A stretch of DNA of 64,000 bases from Microtetraspora sp. NBRC 16547 (GTDB lineage: Bacteria > Actinomycetota > Actinomycetes > Streptosporangiales > Streptosporangiaceae). The notes below the pieces were generated by a model. That model saw only the letters and a list, made by a program, of their open reading frames with translations, searched no databases and was not told the origin of the DNA. Below are positions 51,855-60,131 of this stretch, piece by piece. The stretch is taken from assembly GCF_030268965.1 (NCBI RefSeq), contig NZ_BSSE01000004.1:124001-188000 (forward strand), written 5' to 3'. Position numbers and translations under genes: made by a program. The stretch's first letter is position 1. Every line of letters begins with the position of its first letter.

Positions 51855-52811
51855 GTGACTGACGCTCATCCGGTGATCTTCGTGGGTGGGCTCGGCCGCA
51901 GTGGCACCACATTGCTGGAGCGGCTGCTGGGCGAGCTCCCAGGAGTCGTGCCGCTCGGAGAGGTCGTCCATCTCTGGGCGCGCGGCATCCATGCCGACGA
52001 GCCGTGCGGATGCGGGGAGGCCTTCTCGCGGTGCCCTTTCTGGGGCAAGGTGGGCAATCTGGCCTTCGGGCGCTGGCAGGCGAGTGAGGCCGACCGCCTG
52101 CTCCGCCTGCGCGCCCGGGTGGACCGCACCCGCCGCGTCCCGCTCCTCGCCTTCGGCGGCGCGGGAGGCCCTGGGAGCGGCCGGCGCGCCGCCGACCTCG
52201 GCGCGTACGTCTCGACCTACGCCTCCGTCTACGCCGCGGCGGCCGAGGTGGCCGACGGGCACTGGGTGATCGACTCCAGCAAGCACGCCTCCCTGGCGCA
52301 CTGCCTGGCGGCGGTCGAGGGGACCCGGGAGCGCCTGCGGGTCGTGCATGTCGTCCGCGATCCGAGAGCGGTCGCCGCGTCCTGGCGCAGCGACGTGACC
52401 CGGCCGGAGGACGGTCGGCCGATGGCCCGCTGGGCGCCCGGACGGACGGCCGTCCACTGGCTCGTCCAGAACCTCGCCTTCGAGCTGCTGCGCAGGCGGG
52501 GCGTGTCCGTGGTCCGGATCCGGTACGAGGATCTGCTGCACAGCCCGGCCGAGACGCTGCGGGAGCTGGCCGCCGAGCTGCGGCTGCCGCGGGCGCGTGA
52601 CGCGCTGCTGTTCCTGGACGATCAGGAGGCGCTGCTCGGCGTGGCGCACACCGTGTCCGGCAATCCGATGCGGTTCGCCGTCGGGCGGGTGCGATTCAGC
52701 GAGCGCCGGCCCCCGCTGCCGCTCGTCCACCGGCTGCTGGTCACCGCGCTCACCTGGCCGCTGCTCCACCGGTACGGCTACCGCGTGGTGCCGCGGCCGG
52801 AGGCCCTGTGA
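51855..52811 (+). CDS. Sulfotransferase (first of three)
   Basis: PAPS-dependent transferase-like protein of 318 residues. The 5'-phosphosulfate loop is VIFVGGLGRSGTTLLERLLG and the 3'-phosphate element is RVVHVVRDPRAVAASWRSDV, as in the Sulfotransfer_3 group. CGCGEAFSRCPFWG gives a small cysteine cluster. No signal peptide is seen, so it should act in the cytosol on a lipid-linked or nucleotide-linked sugar before export. It starts at GTG 51855 after GGTGGAGG, 79 bp behind cysN, and overlaps the next glycosyltransferase start. The acceptor sugar is unknown. Confidence 0.87.
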   Translation: MTDAHPVIFVGGLGRSGTTLLERLLGELPGVVPLGEVVHLWARGIHADEPCGCGEAFSRCPFWGKVGNLAFGRWQASEADRLLRLRARVDRTRRVPLLAFGGAGGPGSGRRAADLGAYVSTYASVYAAAAEVADGHWVIDSSKHASLAHCLAAVEGTRERLRVVHVVRDPRAVAASWRSDVTRPEDGRPMARWAPGRTAVHWLVQNLAFELLRRRGVSVVRIRYEDLLHSPAETLRELAAELRLPRARDALLFLDDQEALLGVAHTVSGNPMRFAVGRVRFSERRPPLPLVHRLLVTALTWPLLHRYGYRVVPRPEAL

Positions 52812-53728
52812 TGAAGCCGTCCATGGGCATCGTGATCCCCACTCGGGGGGACCGGCCCGAGCTGCTCGCGGCGGCGGTGGCGGGCGCGCTCGATCAGGAG
52901 TACGGCCGGCGGATCCAGGTCGTCGTGGTGGTCGACGGCGGCGACGATGTCACCGGACCGGCCGAGCAGATCGCCGACGTGGTGGCGGCGACGCGGGGGA
53001 GCGTCCGGGTGATCCCCAACCGGGGCACGCCCGGGCTGCCGGGCGCCCGTAACACCGGCATCGATGAGCTGGACACCGATCTGGTGGCGTTCTGCGACGA
53101 CGACGACCTGTGGCTGCCCGGCAAGCTCGCCGCCCAGGTGGAGGCGCTGGCCGAGGAGCCGGAGGCCGACTTCGCGAGCTGCTCGATCGAGGTGGAGTAC
53201 GGCTCCCGCCGGGTGGCCCGGCTGGCCGGGGTCGAGCGGGTGACCCGAGCCGACCTCACCAGGTCGCGGATGGTGATGGTGCACTCCTCGACCTTCCTCT
53301 TCCGTACGGCCGCGGCCTACCGCGTTGACGAGAGCGCTCCGGGCGGGCAGAACGAGGACTGGGATCTCGCGCTGCGCGCGGCGGGGCGGCATCCGATCGT
53401 GCACGTCGACCGGCCGCTCGTCCGAGTGCGCTGGGGCGGCTCCGGATACGCCACGAGGTGGGCGGACCGGATCGCCGGGCTGGAGTGGATGCTGGCCAGG
53501 CACGCCGACCTGGAGACGGACCCGCGCGGCGCCGCCCGGATCTACGGCCAGATGGCGTTCCACCACGCCGCCCTCGGACACCGCAGGGACGCCGGCCGGT
53601 GGGCGTGGAAGGCGTTCTCCGCGCACCGTGGCGAGCCGCGCGCCGCCGTGGCGCTCGCGGTCGCCACCGGCCTCGTGTCCGCGCACACGGTGCTCGGCCT
53701 GCTGCACACGCGCGGCCGGGGCATCTGA
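52808..53728 (+). CDS. Family 2 glycosyltransferase
   Basis: About 306 residues. A GT-A domain begins with GIVIPTRGDRPELLAAAVAG and VVVVDGGDDVTG. The metal-binding triad FCDDDDLWLPGKLAAQV and the catalytic-base region QNEDWDLALRAAGRHPIVHV (ED) mark the GT2 family. There is no membrane segment until a weak C-terminal hydrophobic stretch. It probably adds a sugar to the lipid-linked repeat. GTG 52808 overlaps the sulfotransferase stop; ATG 52811 is an equally plausible start. The stop overlaps the GT26 ATG. Confidence 0.88.
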   Translation: MMKPSMGIVIPTRGDRPELLAAAVAGALDQEYGRRIQVVVVVDGGDDVTGPAEQIADVVAATRGSVRVIPNRGTPGLPGARNTGIDELDTDLVAFCDDDDLWLPGKLAAQVEALAEEPEADFASCSIEVEYGSRRVARLAGVERVTRADLTRSRMVMVHSSTFLFRTAAAYRVDESAPGGQNEDWDLALRAAGRHPIVHVDRPLVRVRWGGSGYATRWADRIAGLEWMLARHADLETDPRGAARIYGQMAFHHAALGHRRDAGRWAWKAFSAHRGEPRAAVALAVATGLVSAHTVLGLLHTRGRGI

Positions 53729-54624
53729 TGCGGCCGGGGCAGGCGACGCGGCCAGTGCGGGTGACGCGGCCGGTGCAGGTGACGCGGCCAGGGCAGGTGA
53801 CGCGGCCAGGGCAGGCGACGCGGGCCCGGGTTCCGGTCGCCGGAGTCGAGCTGGATCCGCTCACCGAGGACGAGGTCGTGACGCGGGTGTTCGAGGCCCT
53901 GCGCCGTGGCCGGGGCGGCCATGTGCTCACCCCGAACGTCGACATCTGCCGGTTGGCCGTGCGCGACGCCGAACTGCGCGCACTGGTACGGCGGGCCGAC
54001 GTCGCCGTGGCGGACGGCATGCCGCTCGTATGGGCGGCGCGGATGCTCGGCACGCCCCTCCCCGGGAGGGTGACCGGCGCCGATCTGATCTGGGCGCTGT
54101 CGGAGGCGGCGGCGCGCCACGGCGTGCCGGTCTACCTGCTTGGCGGCCCAGCCGGGGTGGCCGACGCGGCCGCGGTGACGCTGTGCGCGCGCTATCCGCG
54201 CCTCGTGGTGGCCGGGACGCACAGCCCACCCTACGGGTTCGAGTCCTCCCCCGACGGGGTGGCCGCGATCAGGGACGCCCTGCTCGCCGCGATGCCCGGG
54301 CTGGTCTTCGTCGGGCTGGGCTTCCCCAAGCAGGACCGCCTGATCGAGGTCCTGCGCGCCGACCTGCCCGGGACGTGGTTCGTCGGCTGCGGCTCCGCCA
54401 TCGCCTTCGCCGCCGGTGCCGTACGGCGTGCGCCGGAATGGATGCGCGGCGTGGGCCTGGAGTGGCTGTTCCGGCTGCTGTCCGAGCCGGGCCGGTTGGG
54501 GCGCCGCTATCTCGTGGACGATCTGCCCTTCGCCCTACGGCTGCTCGCCGGTGGCCTGTTCAGGCGCGGGGTCAGCGCGGAGCCGACGTCAGCTCGCGTA
54601 TCCGAGACACCTCGCCAGGGGTGA
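53728..54624 (+). CDS. WecB/TagA/CpsF-family glycosyltransferase (GT26)
   Basis: The folded part (about 35-280) shows GT26 signatures: GHVLTPNVDICRLAVRDAEL, DVAVADGMPLVWAARMLG, RVTGADLIWALSEAAARHG, VYLLGGPAGVADAAA and VFVGLGFPKQDRLIEVL. These enzymes transfer N-acetylmannosamine, mannosaminuronate or glucuronate to lipid-linked acceptors. The first 32 residues are five copies of a six-residue repeat (RPGQAT, RPVRVT and variants) encoded by an 18-bp tandem repeat, absent from usual family members. The true start might be a GTG within the repeat. The 3' end overlaps the convergent sulfotransferase gene by 53 bp. Confidence 0.88.
   Translation: MRPGQATRPVRVTRPVQVTRPGQVTRPGQATRARVPVAGVELDPLTEDEVVTRVFEALRRGRGGHVLTPNVDICRLAVRDAELRALVRRADVAVADGMPLVWAARMLGTPLPGRVTGADLIWALSEAAARHGVPVYLLGGPAGVADAAAVTLCARYPRLVVAGTHSPPYGFESSPDGVAAIRDALLAAMPGLVFVGLGFPKQDRLIEVLRADLPGTWFVGCGSAIAFAAGAVRRAPEWMRGVGLEWLFRLLSEPGRLGRRYLVDDLPFALRLLAGGLFRRGVSAEPTSARVSETPRQG
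53731..53820. repeat. Five tandem 18-bp repeats at the start of the GT26 gene
   Basis: Units of the form CGGCCAGGGCAGGTGACG run head to tail directly after the ATG with only a few substitutions. The period keeps the frame, so copy-number changes would alter the length of the N-terminal extension. Confidence 0.85.
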
Positions 54625-55585
54625 GCCGCTCCCGGTAGGTCCCGAGCGCCGCCCGCGAGTCCATGGGCCGGAACGCCGTCCTGGACAGGCCGGTCCGGGT
54701 GAACCCCGATGCCGGTGCGCCGGTGGCCGCAGTGCAGGCGGCGCGGATCCGGCGGGCCGCGCGCTCCGACCACGGCAGGCCGCACCAGGCGTAGAGGTCG
54801 CGGAAGCCGTCCAACGGTGCGGAGGCGAGCGACTCGTAGCCGACGATCCGGATGCCGGGATCGGCGGCAGCGAGGTCGTCCGTCACCCGCCGCGCGACCC
54901 GCCACAGCGCCGCTGCCTTGGCGATGCGGTCCTGCGAGCCGATGAGCGGGCGCAGCTCCTCCACACAGGGGTGGTCGCGGACGAGGAGCGGCTGTTCGAG
55001 TAGCTCGTGGAAGTAGACCGTCCAGCCGAGCCGTTGCCAGCTTCCGACGAACGACACCGGGTCCCGGACGAGGACGACCACGCGGCAGCCGAGCCGCCGG
55101 GAGAACCACGCGGCGGAGAACAGCGCGAACGGGTCGTCCAGGAGGGCGTGCCGTCCGAGGAGCCGGCCGAGCCGGAACGCCGTGCCGTACTTCGCCATGC
55201 GGGCGAGGTCGCGCGGGCGGCGGTTGCGGCGAAGCTCGGCGAGGTGTCCGTAGCGCAGCCCGACGGTGCGCGAGAACGCCTCCAGCCAGGGCGACTCGTC
55301 GTCGGGGCAGATGTACTGGAAGCGGTGGGTCACGGACGCGTCGAGCACGCCGGGGCAGCGTCCGGGCGGGTGCTCCGGATTGAGCGGCTCGTTGACGTAG
55401 ACCAGGCGGCCGCTCGCCGCGAGCATCTTCCCGGCCCAGCTTGTCCCGCTGCGCGGCAGTCCCGTCACCAGCAGCGGCGCGCCGTCCGCATTCGCGCGGC
55501 CGTCGCGCACGCGGTCGCCGGTCGCGCGGTCTCCGCCCGGACGGCCGTCGCGCACGCGGTCGCCGGTCACGTGTTCGCCGGTCAC
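54572..55585 (-). CDS. Sulfotransferase (second of three)
   Basis: 337 residues. The 5'-PSB loop is LLVTGLPRSGTSWAGKMLAA and the 3' element is VVVLVRDPVSFVGSWQRLGW. A GYESLASAPLDGFRDLYAWC segment is typical of Sulfotransfer_1/3 proteins. The first 40 residues are repetitive (VTGEHVTGDRVRDGR, then ATGDRVRDGR) from 15-bp DNA units of GTGACCGGCGACCGC type and are probably disordered. GTG 55585 overlaps the flippase stop by four bases (GTGA). It is the last gene of the minus-strand EPS operon that begins with the Wzz-type gene. Confidence 0.85.
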   Translation of the reverse strand: MTGEHVTGDRVRDGRPGGDRATGDRVRDGRANADGAPLLVTGLPRSGTSWAGKMLAASGRLVYVNEPLNPEHPPGRCPGVLDASVTHRFQYICPDDESPWLEAFSRTVGLRYGHLAELRRNRRPRDLARMAKYGTAFRLGRLLGRHALLDDPFALFSAAWFSRRLGCRVVVLVRDPVSFVGSWQRLGWTVYFHELLEQPLLVRDHPCVEELRPLIGSQDRIAKAAALWRVARRVTDDLAAADPGIRIVGYESLASAPLDGFRDLYAWCGLPWSERAARRIRAACTAATGAPASGFTRTGLSRTAFRPMDSRAALGTYRERLTPGEVSRIRELTSAPR

Positions 55586-56868
55586 GCAGCCACCCTGAGA
55601 CCGAAGGCCGCCATGCTGTGCCGGCCGAAGGGGCGCAGGCCGTAGCGGCGGGAGATCTGGACGAGCGGTAGCAGGTTCTTCAGCAGGACGCCGCCCGACC
55701 AGCCCAGGGCGGCTCCCAGAGCGCCGTGGACGGGAACGAGGAGCACATCCAGGACGATGGTCACGGCGACCGCGCAGGCGGCGTTGACGAGGCTCGCCGT
55801 CGTGTGCCCGGAGGCGATCAGCAGGACGTCGACCATGCCGCAGGCGCTGGCGACCATCATCGTCGCGGACAGGACGAGCGCCACGGACGTCCCCCGGGAG
55901 TACGACGCGCCGAAGATCTGCAGCAGCCACGGAGCGAGCGCGGCGTAGCCGAGCCAGACCGGCCAGGTGACCATGACCAGCCACATGGTCGCCGTCTGGT
56001 AGAGCTCCCTCGCCCGGCCGAGGTCGCCCCGGGCGAGCGCCCGGACAAGCCCCGGCTGTACGGCCTGCGCGAGCCCCTGACCGGCGAGCTGCCCCACCAC
56101 CTTGAAGCGGGTGGCCGCCGTGTAGACGGCGGCGGGCGCGGGCCCGGCCAGCGCGGCGACGATCACGATGTCGAGCCGCTGGAAGACCGCCTGGATCGCG
56201 GCCGCGGCCGACCGCGGCGCGGTGTACCGCCAGAACCGCCCCCAGTGCACGGTCGGGGTGCGGCCCCTGAGCCAGCGGGCGGCCACGGCGCCGACCGGAA
56301 GGGCCGGTAGCGCCCACGCGGCGGTCAGGACCGGGACGGGCGCTCCGGCGAGCAGGCCGGTCGAGAGCAGCGCCACCTGGCCGAGCGGCTGCGCGACACC
56401 GGTCAGGAAGAGGGTGGGGCGCATGGAGCCGAGGCCGCGCGTGGCCGCGATCAGGACGTCGGCGATCGCCACCGCGGGCAGCGCCGCCGCGAGCACCGGC
56501 CAGACGCTCGCGGGGACGCCGATCACCGGGGCGAGCCGGTGGCCGAAGACGGCGACGGCCGCGGCGATGACGAGCGAGAGCGCCGTGACAGGGGCCAGCG
56601 CGACCAGCAGCACCGGCCGGCCCGCGGGTTCGGGCTCGCGGGGCGCTCCGGCCAGGAAGTAGACCAGGCCGTTCCCGGTGTCGAGCCGGATGATCCCGGC
56701 CAGCATCAGGCACAGCGCGGTGGCCGCGAAGAACGCCCCGGCGTGGGCCGGGGCGAGGGACCGGGTCACCACCAGGACGACCAGGAACTGGGCCCCCGCG
56801 CCCGTCGCGGCGCACAGCAGCCCGGCCGCGCTCTTGCGGGCCAGCGGGAGATCCCGCCGCCGGGTCAC
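55582..56868 (-). CDS. Wzx-type polysaccharide flippase
   Basis: A 428-residue MOP-superfamily membrane protein with about 12-14 helices. It starts RRRDLPLARKSAAGLLCAAT and continues with VVTRSLAPAHAGAFFAATAL, the characteristic first two helices of polysaccharide exporters. It has LDIVIVAALAGPAPAAVYTA in the middle and LVPVHGALGAALGWSGGVLL near the end. It would flip the undecaprenyl-linked repeat unit outward for Wzy. GTG 56868 forms a GTGA overlap with the upstream sulfotransferase, and its own stop overlaps the next sulfotransferase. Confidence 0.87.
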   Translation of the reverse strand: MTRRRDLPLARKSAAGLLCAATGAGAQFLVVLVVTRSLAPAHAGAFFAATALCLMLAGIIRLDTGNGLVYFLAGAPREPEPAGRPVLLVALAPVTALSLVIAAAVAVFGHRLAPVIGVPASVWPVLAAALPAVAIADVLIAATRGLGSMRPTLFLTGVAQPLGQVALLSTGLLAGAPVPVLTAAWALPALPVGAVAARWLRGRTPTVHWGRFWRYTAPRSAAAAIQAVFQRLDIVIVAALAGPAPAAVYTAATRFKVVGQLAGQGLAQAVQPGLVRALARGDLGRARELYQTATMWLVMVTWPVWLGYAALAPWLLQIFGASYSRGTSVALVLSATMMVASACGMVDVLLIASGHTTASLVNAACAVAVTIVLDVLLVPVHGALGAALGWSGGVLLKNLLPLVQISRRYGLRPFGRHSMAAFGLRVAA

Positions 56869-57746
56869 CGGCGTGCGTCCTGGCCGCCGCCCGACCGCCA
56901 GGACGGCTCGGCGCCCAGCCACGGCGTGAGCAGGGCGTCCCAGGGGGCGAAGTGCTCGGCCAGGCGGCGCCGTACCGAGACGGGCATGTCCGCGGTGCGC
57001 GGCTGGGCGTTGTGCCGCTCGAAGACGGGGTTCCCGAGCCTGGGCAGGCCGAGGAACTCGAGGACCCGATCGTAGGCGGGCCGCGGGTCGCGGAAGAACG
57101 CGCCGCTGTCCAGCACGAGCACGTGGTCGCGCCCGACGAGCAGTTCGAGGCGGGCGAGCTGCTCGGCGTACCGGCCCCGCGCGACGTAGGCGTGGTGCCG
57201 ATGGGCGTGGCTGGCCGAGTGGGGGGAGACCCGCAGGCGGTGCGCCTCACCGGCGAGGCGCTCCTCCTCCAGCTCCAGGGCGCGTTCGAACGACTGCTCG
57301 GTCTCGAAGCCGCGGGCCAGCTCGTGCGCGTGGGCGGAGTAGGCGCGCTCCACCGGGTCCCTGACCAGCACGATCAGCTTGGCCCCGGGCAGGTCCCACG
57401 CGATCCGCGCCGGGGCGAGCGGGTGGAACAGGTAGTACGGCGACGACTCGAACGCCTGCGCCTGGTGGCCGTGCCGGCGTTCCAGCCGCCGGGCCGCGGC
57501 CTTTCGGGGAAAGTGCGCCTGGTACCAGGTCAGACCCTTCGCGTACGCCATGTCGAAGTAGTGCACGCCCTTGTGCAGCACCGGCTTCATGATCAGCGGA
57601 TGCTGGGAGAGCGCGCGGTACAGCGACGTGGTGCCGCACCGCTGCGCGCCGATGATGAGGAACGACGGCAGCATCCTGCCCCCCACGGTGAGCCTGCCCG
57701 TGGTCAAGGAGACGGCGTGCGCCGAGCGCTTGAGGGTGGACTTCAC
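56865..57746 (-). CDS. Sulfotransferase (third of three, heparan-type)
   Basis: 293 residues resembling the N- and O-sulfotransferases of glycosaminoglycans (Sulfotransfer_1). PAPS sites: LPSFLIIGAQRCGTTSLYRA and AKLIVLVRDPVERAYSAHAH. A substrate-side segment HKGVHYFDMAYAKGLTWYQA follows the common 'KExhyF' pattern, with the catalytic-type basic residue before HYFD. LDSGAFFRDPRPAYDRVLEF and a PMPxxxRxxLxxxF-like C-terminal signature (SVRRRLAEHFAPWDALL) complete the family. It starts at GTG 57746, overlapping the kinase stop. Of the three it is the most clearly a polysaccharide sulfotransferase. Confidence 0.9.
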   Translation of the reverse strand: MKSTLKRSAHAVSLTTGRLTVGGRMLPSFLIIGAQRCGTTSLYRALSQHPLIMKPVLHKGVHYFDMAYAKGLTWYQAHFPRKAAARRLERRHGHQAQAFESSPYYLFHPLAPARIAWDLPGAKLIVLVRDPVERAYSAHAHELARGFETEQSFERALELEEERLAGEAHRLRVSPHSASHAHRHHAYVARGRYAEQLARLELLVGRDHVLVLDSGAFFRDPRPAYDRVLEFLGLPRLGNPVFERHNAQPRTADMPVSVRRRLAEHFAPWDALLTPWLGAEPSWRSGGGQDARR

Positions 57747-58648
57747 AGCAGGGGCTCCAGGTGGTCGACGAGTGGGTTGAGCCAGGTCGAGGCTGGTCCG
57801 AGCGGTTCGTGGCCGTCTCGGTCGTGCCGGTCGGCGAGCGTGATCAGGTACTGCGCGGCGGTGCGCCTGGCCTCCGCGGCCGAGAGCCCGAACGGCGCCA
57901 GTAGCGGGACGGCCTGGGCCAGGCAGGCGCGCGTGGCGCTCACCGGGCCCATGCGCTTGAGGACCCGGTGCAGGAAGTGGTGCAGCGCGTCGAAGCCGAG
58001 GGGAACGCCGGTGCCGAACCGTTCCCAGTCCCAGACGAGGAGCCGCCCGTCCGCACCGGGTGCGATGTTCCACGGCGCGAAGTCTCCGTGCCAGGCGCAT
58101 GCGCCGAGGGAGGCGATCTCGGCTACGGCGGCGGTGAGCAGGCCGGACGGGACCGCCGCCGAGGTGGTCGGCAGCGGTGACACGACCAGCACGTCCAGGT
58201 CGTGCCAGAGGCCGTGGTGCAGCACGACGGGCACCGAGATCGTCTTCAGCGTCCGGTCGGCCAGCATGCGCAGGGTGGCGCTCTCATGCCGGACCAGCTC
58301 GCGGGCCCGCGCCGAATCCCCGATCTTGACGAAGCCGAGCAGGCCGTCCGTGCCGTGCGCGGACAGGATCGGCTTGCGGTTGGCCCGGCGGGCGGGCCGT
58401 ACGTGCAGCACCGTGCGGACGTGCCGGCCGAACACCTCGCTGAGGTACGTCTCGATGGTGTCGGGGCCGTCGGGCACCAGGAGCCGCCCGCCGCGCCCGA
58501 GAACGGAGTGCCAGCGGGTACGCGGCACGAGCCGCCGGGGGACGAGGCGATGCGGGAGCACCGTCCTCGGCCTCGTGGTCGCGGACGGCGGGTAGAGCAG
58601 GCCGATCACCTCGTGGAGGTAGCGCAGCCGGGCCCTGGCGTCACCCAT
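57743..58648 (-). CDS. Aminoglycoside-phosphotransferase-like kinase in EPS operon
   Basis: 301 residues with an APH/choline-kinase-like fold: catalytic loop ACAWHGDFAPWNIAPGADGR and metal-binding LLVWDWERFGTG. The N-lobe is divergent (LLGFVKIGDSARARELVRHE). APH-type kinases phosphorylate hydroxyls of sugars, aminoglycosides or choline. Within an exopolysaccharide operon, phosphorylation of a sugar or precursor is more likely than antibiotic resistance. The ATG overlaps the end of the polymerase gene by eight bases, and its stop overlaps the third sulfotransferase start. It is the most enigmatic member of the operon. Confidence 0.78.
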   Translation of the reverse strand: MGDARARLRYLHEVIGLLYPPSATTRPRTVLPHRLVPRRLVPRTRWHSVLGRGGRLLVPDGPDTIETYLSEVFGRHVRTVLHVRPARRANRKPILSAHGTDGLLGFVKIGDSARARELVRHESATLRMLADRTLKTISVPVVLHHGLWHDLDVLVVSPLPTTSAAVPSGLLTAAVAEIASLGACAWHGDFAPWNIAPGADGRLLVWDWERFGTGVPLGFDALHHFLHRVLKRMGPVSATRACLAQAVPLLAPFGLSAAEARRTAAQYLITLADRHDRDGHEPLGPASTWLNPLVDHLEPLL

Positions 58649-60131
58649 GCGCCCACCTCGCGTTTCCGGGTGCCTGGTTCCGCGCCGAATGCTGTGCCGG
58701 ATGCGGTGCCGGATGCGGCGCTGAATGCGGTGCCGGATGCGGCGCTGAATGCGGCGCTGAATGCGGTGCAGGATGCGGTGCCGGATACCGGGCCGAATGC
58801 CGGGCCGAATGCTGTGCCGAATGCCGGGCCGGACGCGGTGCCTGCCGCCGTGCCGGCTGCCGGTCCGGGAACTGGGCCGAGTTGCGCCAGAGCAGGGCGA
58901 AGGAGATCAGGTAGAGGCTCAGCGCGCTCACCAGGCCGTCGTAGATGAACATGTAGAAGAGCACGAGGATCATGACGAGCGTCCCGGCCTTCCCGATCGG
59001 CGACCGGTCGTGCCAGTAGCGCCGTAGGGCGCCCAGGAAGAACCCGACGTACAGCGCCGCGCCGGCGAAGCCCTGCGTGATGAGCGTCAGCCACAGCTGG
59101 CCGTCGCTGCCGAGCGGGGGGTGGCCGCAGGTCGGGCACCACTCGGTCTTGCCCGTCGTGATCGTGGAGTAGTTGCCGTACGCGTTGCGCGTGTTGCCGT
59201 AGCCGATGACCGGCGATGAGGTGGTGGCCTGGATGGTGGACGTCATGGTGAAGGCCCGGATGTTGTTGCTGTGCGGATTGTCCAGCCGCTGGCCCACGAT
59301 CCCGCTGAGCGGGGACAGCAGCAGCGCCGTGCCGGCGAGGACGACGGCCGTGCCGACCACGAGGGGCCGGCCGCGGAAGGCGAGGTACGCCGCGGACAGC
59401 CCGAGCCCGATCCACAGGCCGCGGTTGAGCGAGTACACGATGGGGATCGCCGCCACGGGGAGCAGCACGGCGACGGCCACGCGCCGCAACGGCCCGCCGT
59501 ACGTCCACCAGCCGACCACGAACCAGACGAGCAGCACGGAGATGTTGCTGCCCCAGGCGTTGGCCCACTCGAACGGCGCCTCGGGCCGCGGCGAGGCGTG
59601 CCCGAGCACGTGCTGCATCTGCGCCGCGGTCGGGTGGATGAGGTTCTTGACGAAGGAGTTCCCGCCGAGCCAGTCCGGAAGCAGCATCTCGACCGGCGCG
59701 GTGAACTGGAATCCGGGGGCGAGCACGCCGAGCAGCCCGCCCGCCACGGTGGTGATGAAGAGCACGCCGAGGAGGCGGACGAGGGTCAGCTGCGGAAGCT
59801 CGTCGAGGGTGAGGTTGCCCAGGTAGAGCACCATGACGGCGAGCGCGGCGTAGACGGCGAACCGCATCAGATAGCCGAGGACCCGGCCCGTGGACAGGTC
59901 GCCGTACGTGCCGGGAGGGTTCTCGGCCAGCATCAGCGCGCTGATCGCGTATCCGGCGAGGAGCAGCACCCACAACCCCATGCCCGTCGGCACCTTGATC
60001 GGCCGCCTGCGCCACAGCACCACCGCCATCGGCACCGCGACGACGACGATCGAGAGCCCGCCCAGGCCGAGCGCCCACCAGATCGGATAGCCGGCGAGCA
60101 GGGCGGCGATGGGCCACACCGCGGGTCTCAT
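58641..60131 (-). CDS. Wzy-type O-antigen/EPS polymerase
   Basis: A 496-residue polytopic protein with about 11-12 helices and a large extracytoplasmic loop (about 270-345) containing NPHSNNIRAFTMTSTIQATT and GYGNTRNAYGNYST. The RGLWIGLGLSAAYLAFRGRP segment is typical of Wzy_C/O-antigen ligase proteins. It would polymerise repeat units on the outer face. Beyond residue 435 is a tail of about 12 four-residue units (HPAP, HSAP, HSAR), very rich in His, Ala and Pro, encoded by a 12-bp tandem repeat. The ATG overlaps the Wzz stop (ATGA). Confidence 0.85.
   Translation of the reverse strand: MRPAVWPIAALLAGYPIWWALGLGGLSIVVVAVPMAVVLWRRRPIKVPTGMGLWVLLLAGYAISALMLAENPPGTYGDLSTGRVLGYLMRFAVYAALAVMVLYLGNLTLDELPQLTLVRLLGVLFITTVAGGLLGVLAPGFQFTAPVEMLLPDWLGGNSFVKNLIHPTAAQMQHVLGHASPRPEAPFEWANAWGSNISVLLVWFVVGWWTYGGPLRRVAVAVLLPVAAIPIVYSLNRGLWIGLGLSAAYLAFRGRPLVVGTAVVLAGTALLLSPLSGIVGQRLDNPHSNNIRAFTMTSTIQATTSSPVIGYGNTRNAYGNYSTITTGKTEWCPTCGHPPLGSDGQLWLTLITQGFAGAALYVGFFLGALRRYWHDRSPIGKAGTLVMILVLFYMFIYDGLVSALSLYLISFALLWRNSAQFPDRQPARRQAPRPARHSAQHSARHSARYPAPHPAPHSAPHSAPHPAPHSAPHPAPHPAQHSARNQAPGNARWAHG
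58686..58845. repeat. 12-bp tandem repeat in the 3' end of the Wzy gene
   Basis: Degenerate units GCGGTGCCGGAT / GCGGCGCTGAAT run head to tail for about 13 copies. They encode a His-Ala-Pro/Ser tail on the minus strand. The period is in frame. Confidence 0.85.

Noticed and set aside
57247-58100. Apparent N-terminal extensions joining neighbouring EPS genes into single long frames
   Set aside because: The extensions are out-of-frame translations of adjacent real genes. GTG codons overlapping the upstream stop give normal starts and protein lengths.
57743-58648. Antibiotic-resistance aminoglycoside phosphotransferase
   Set aside because: The kinase motif is present, but the N-lobe is divergent and the gene is translationally locked into an EPS operon, so resistance is not a supportable call.
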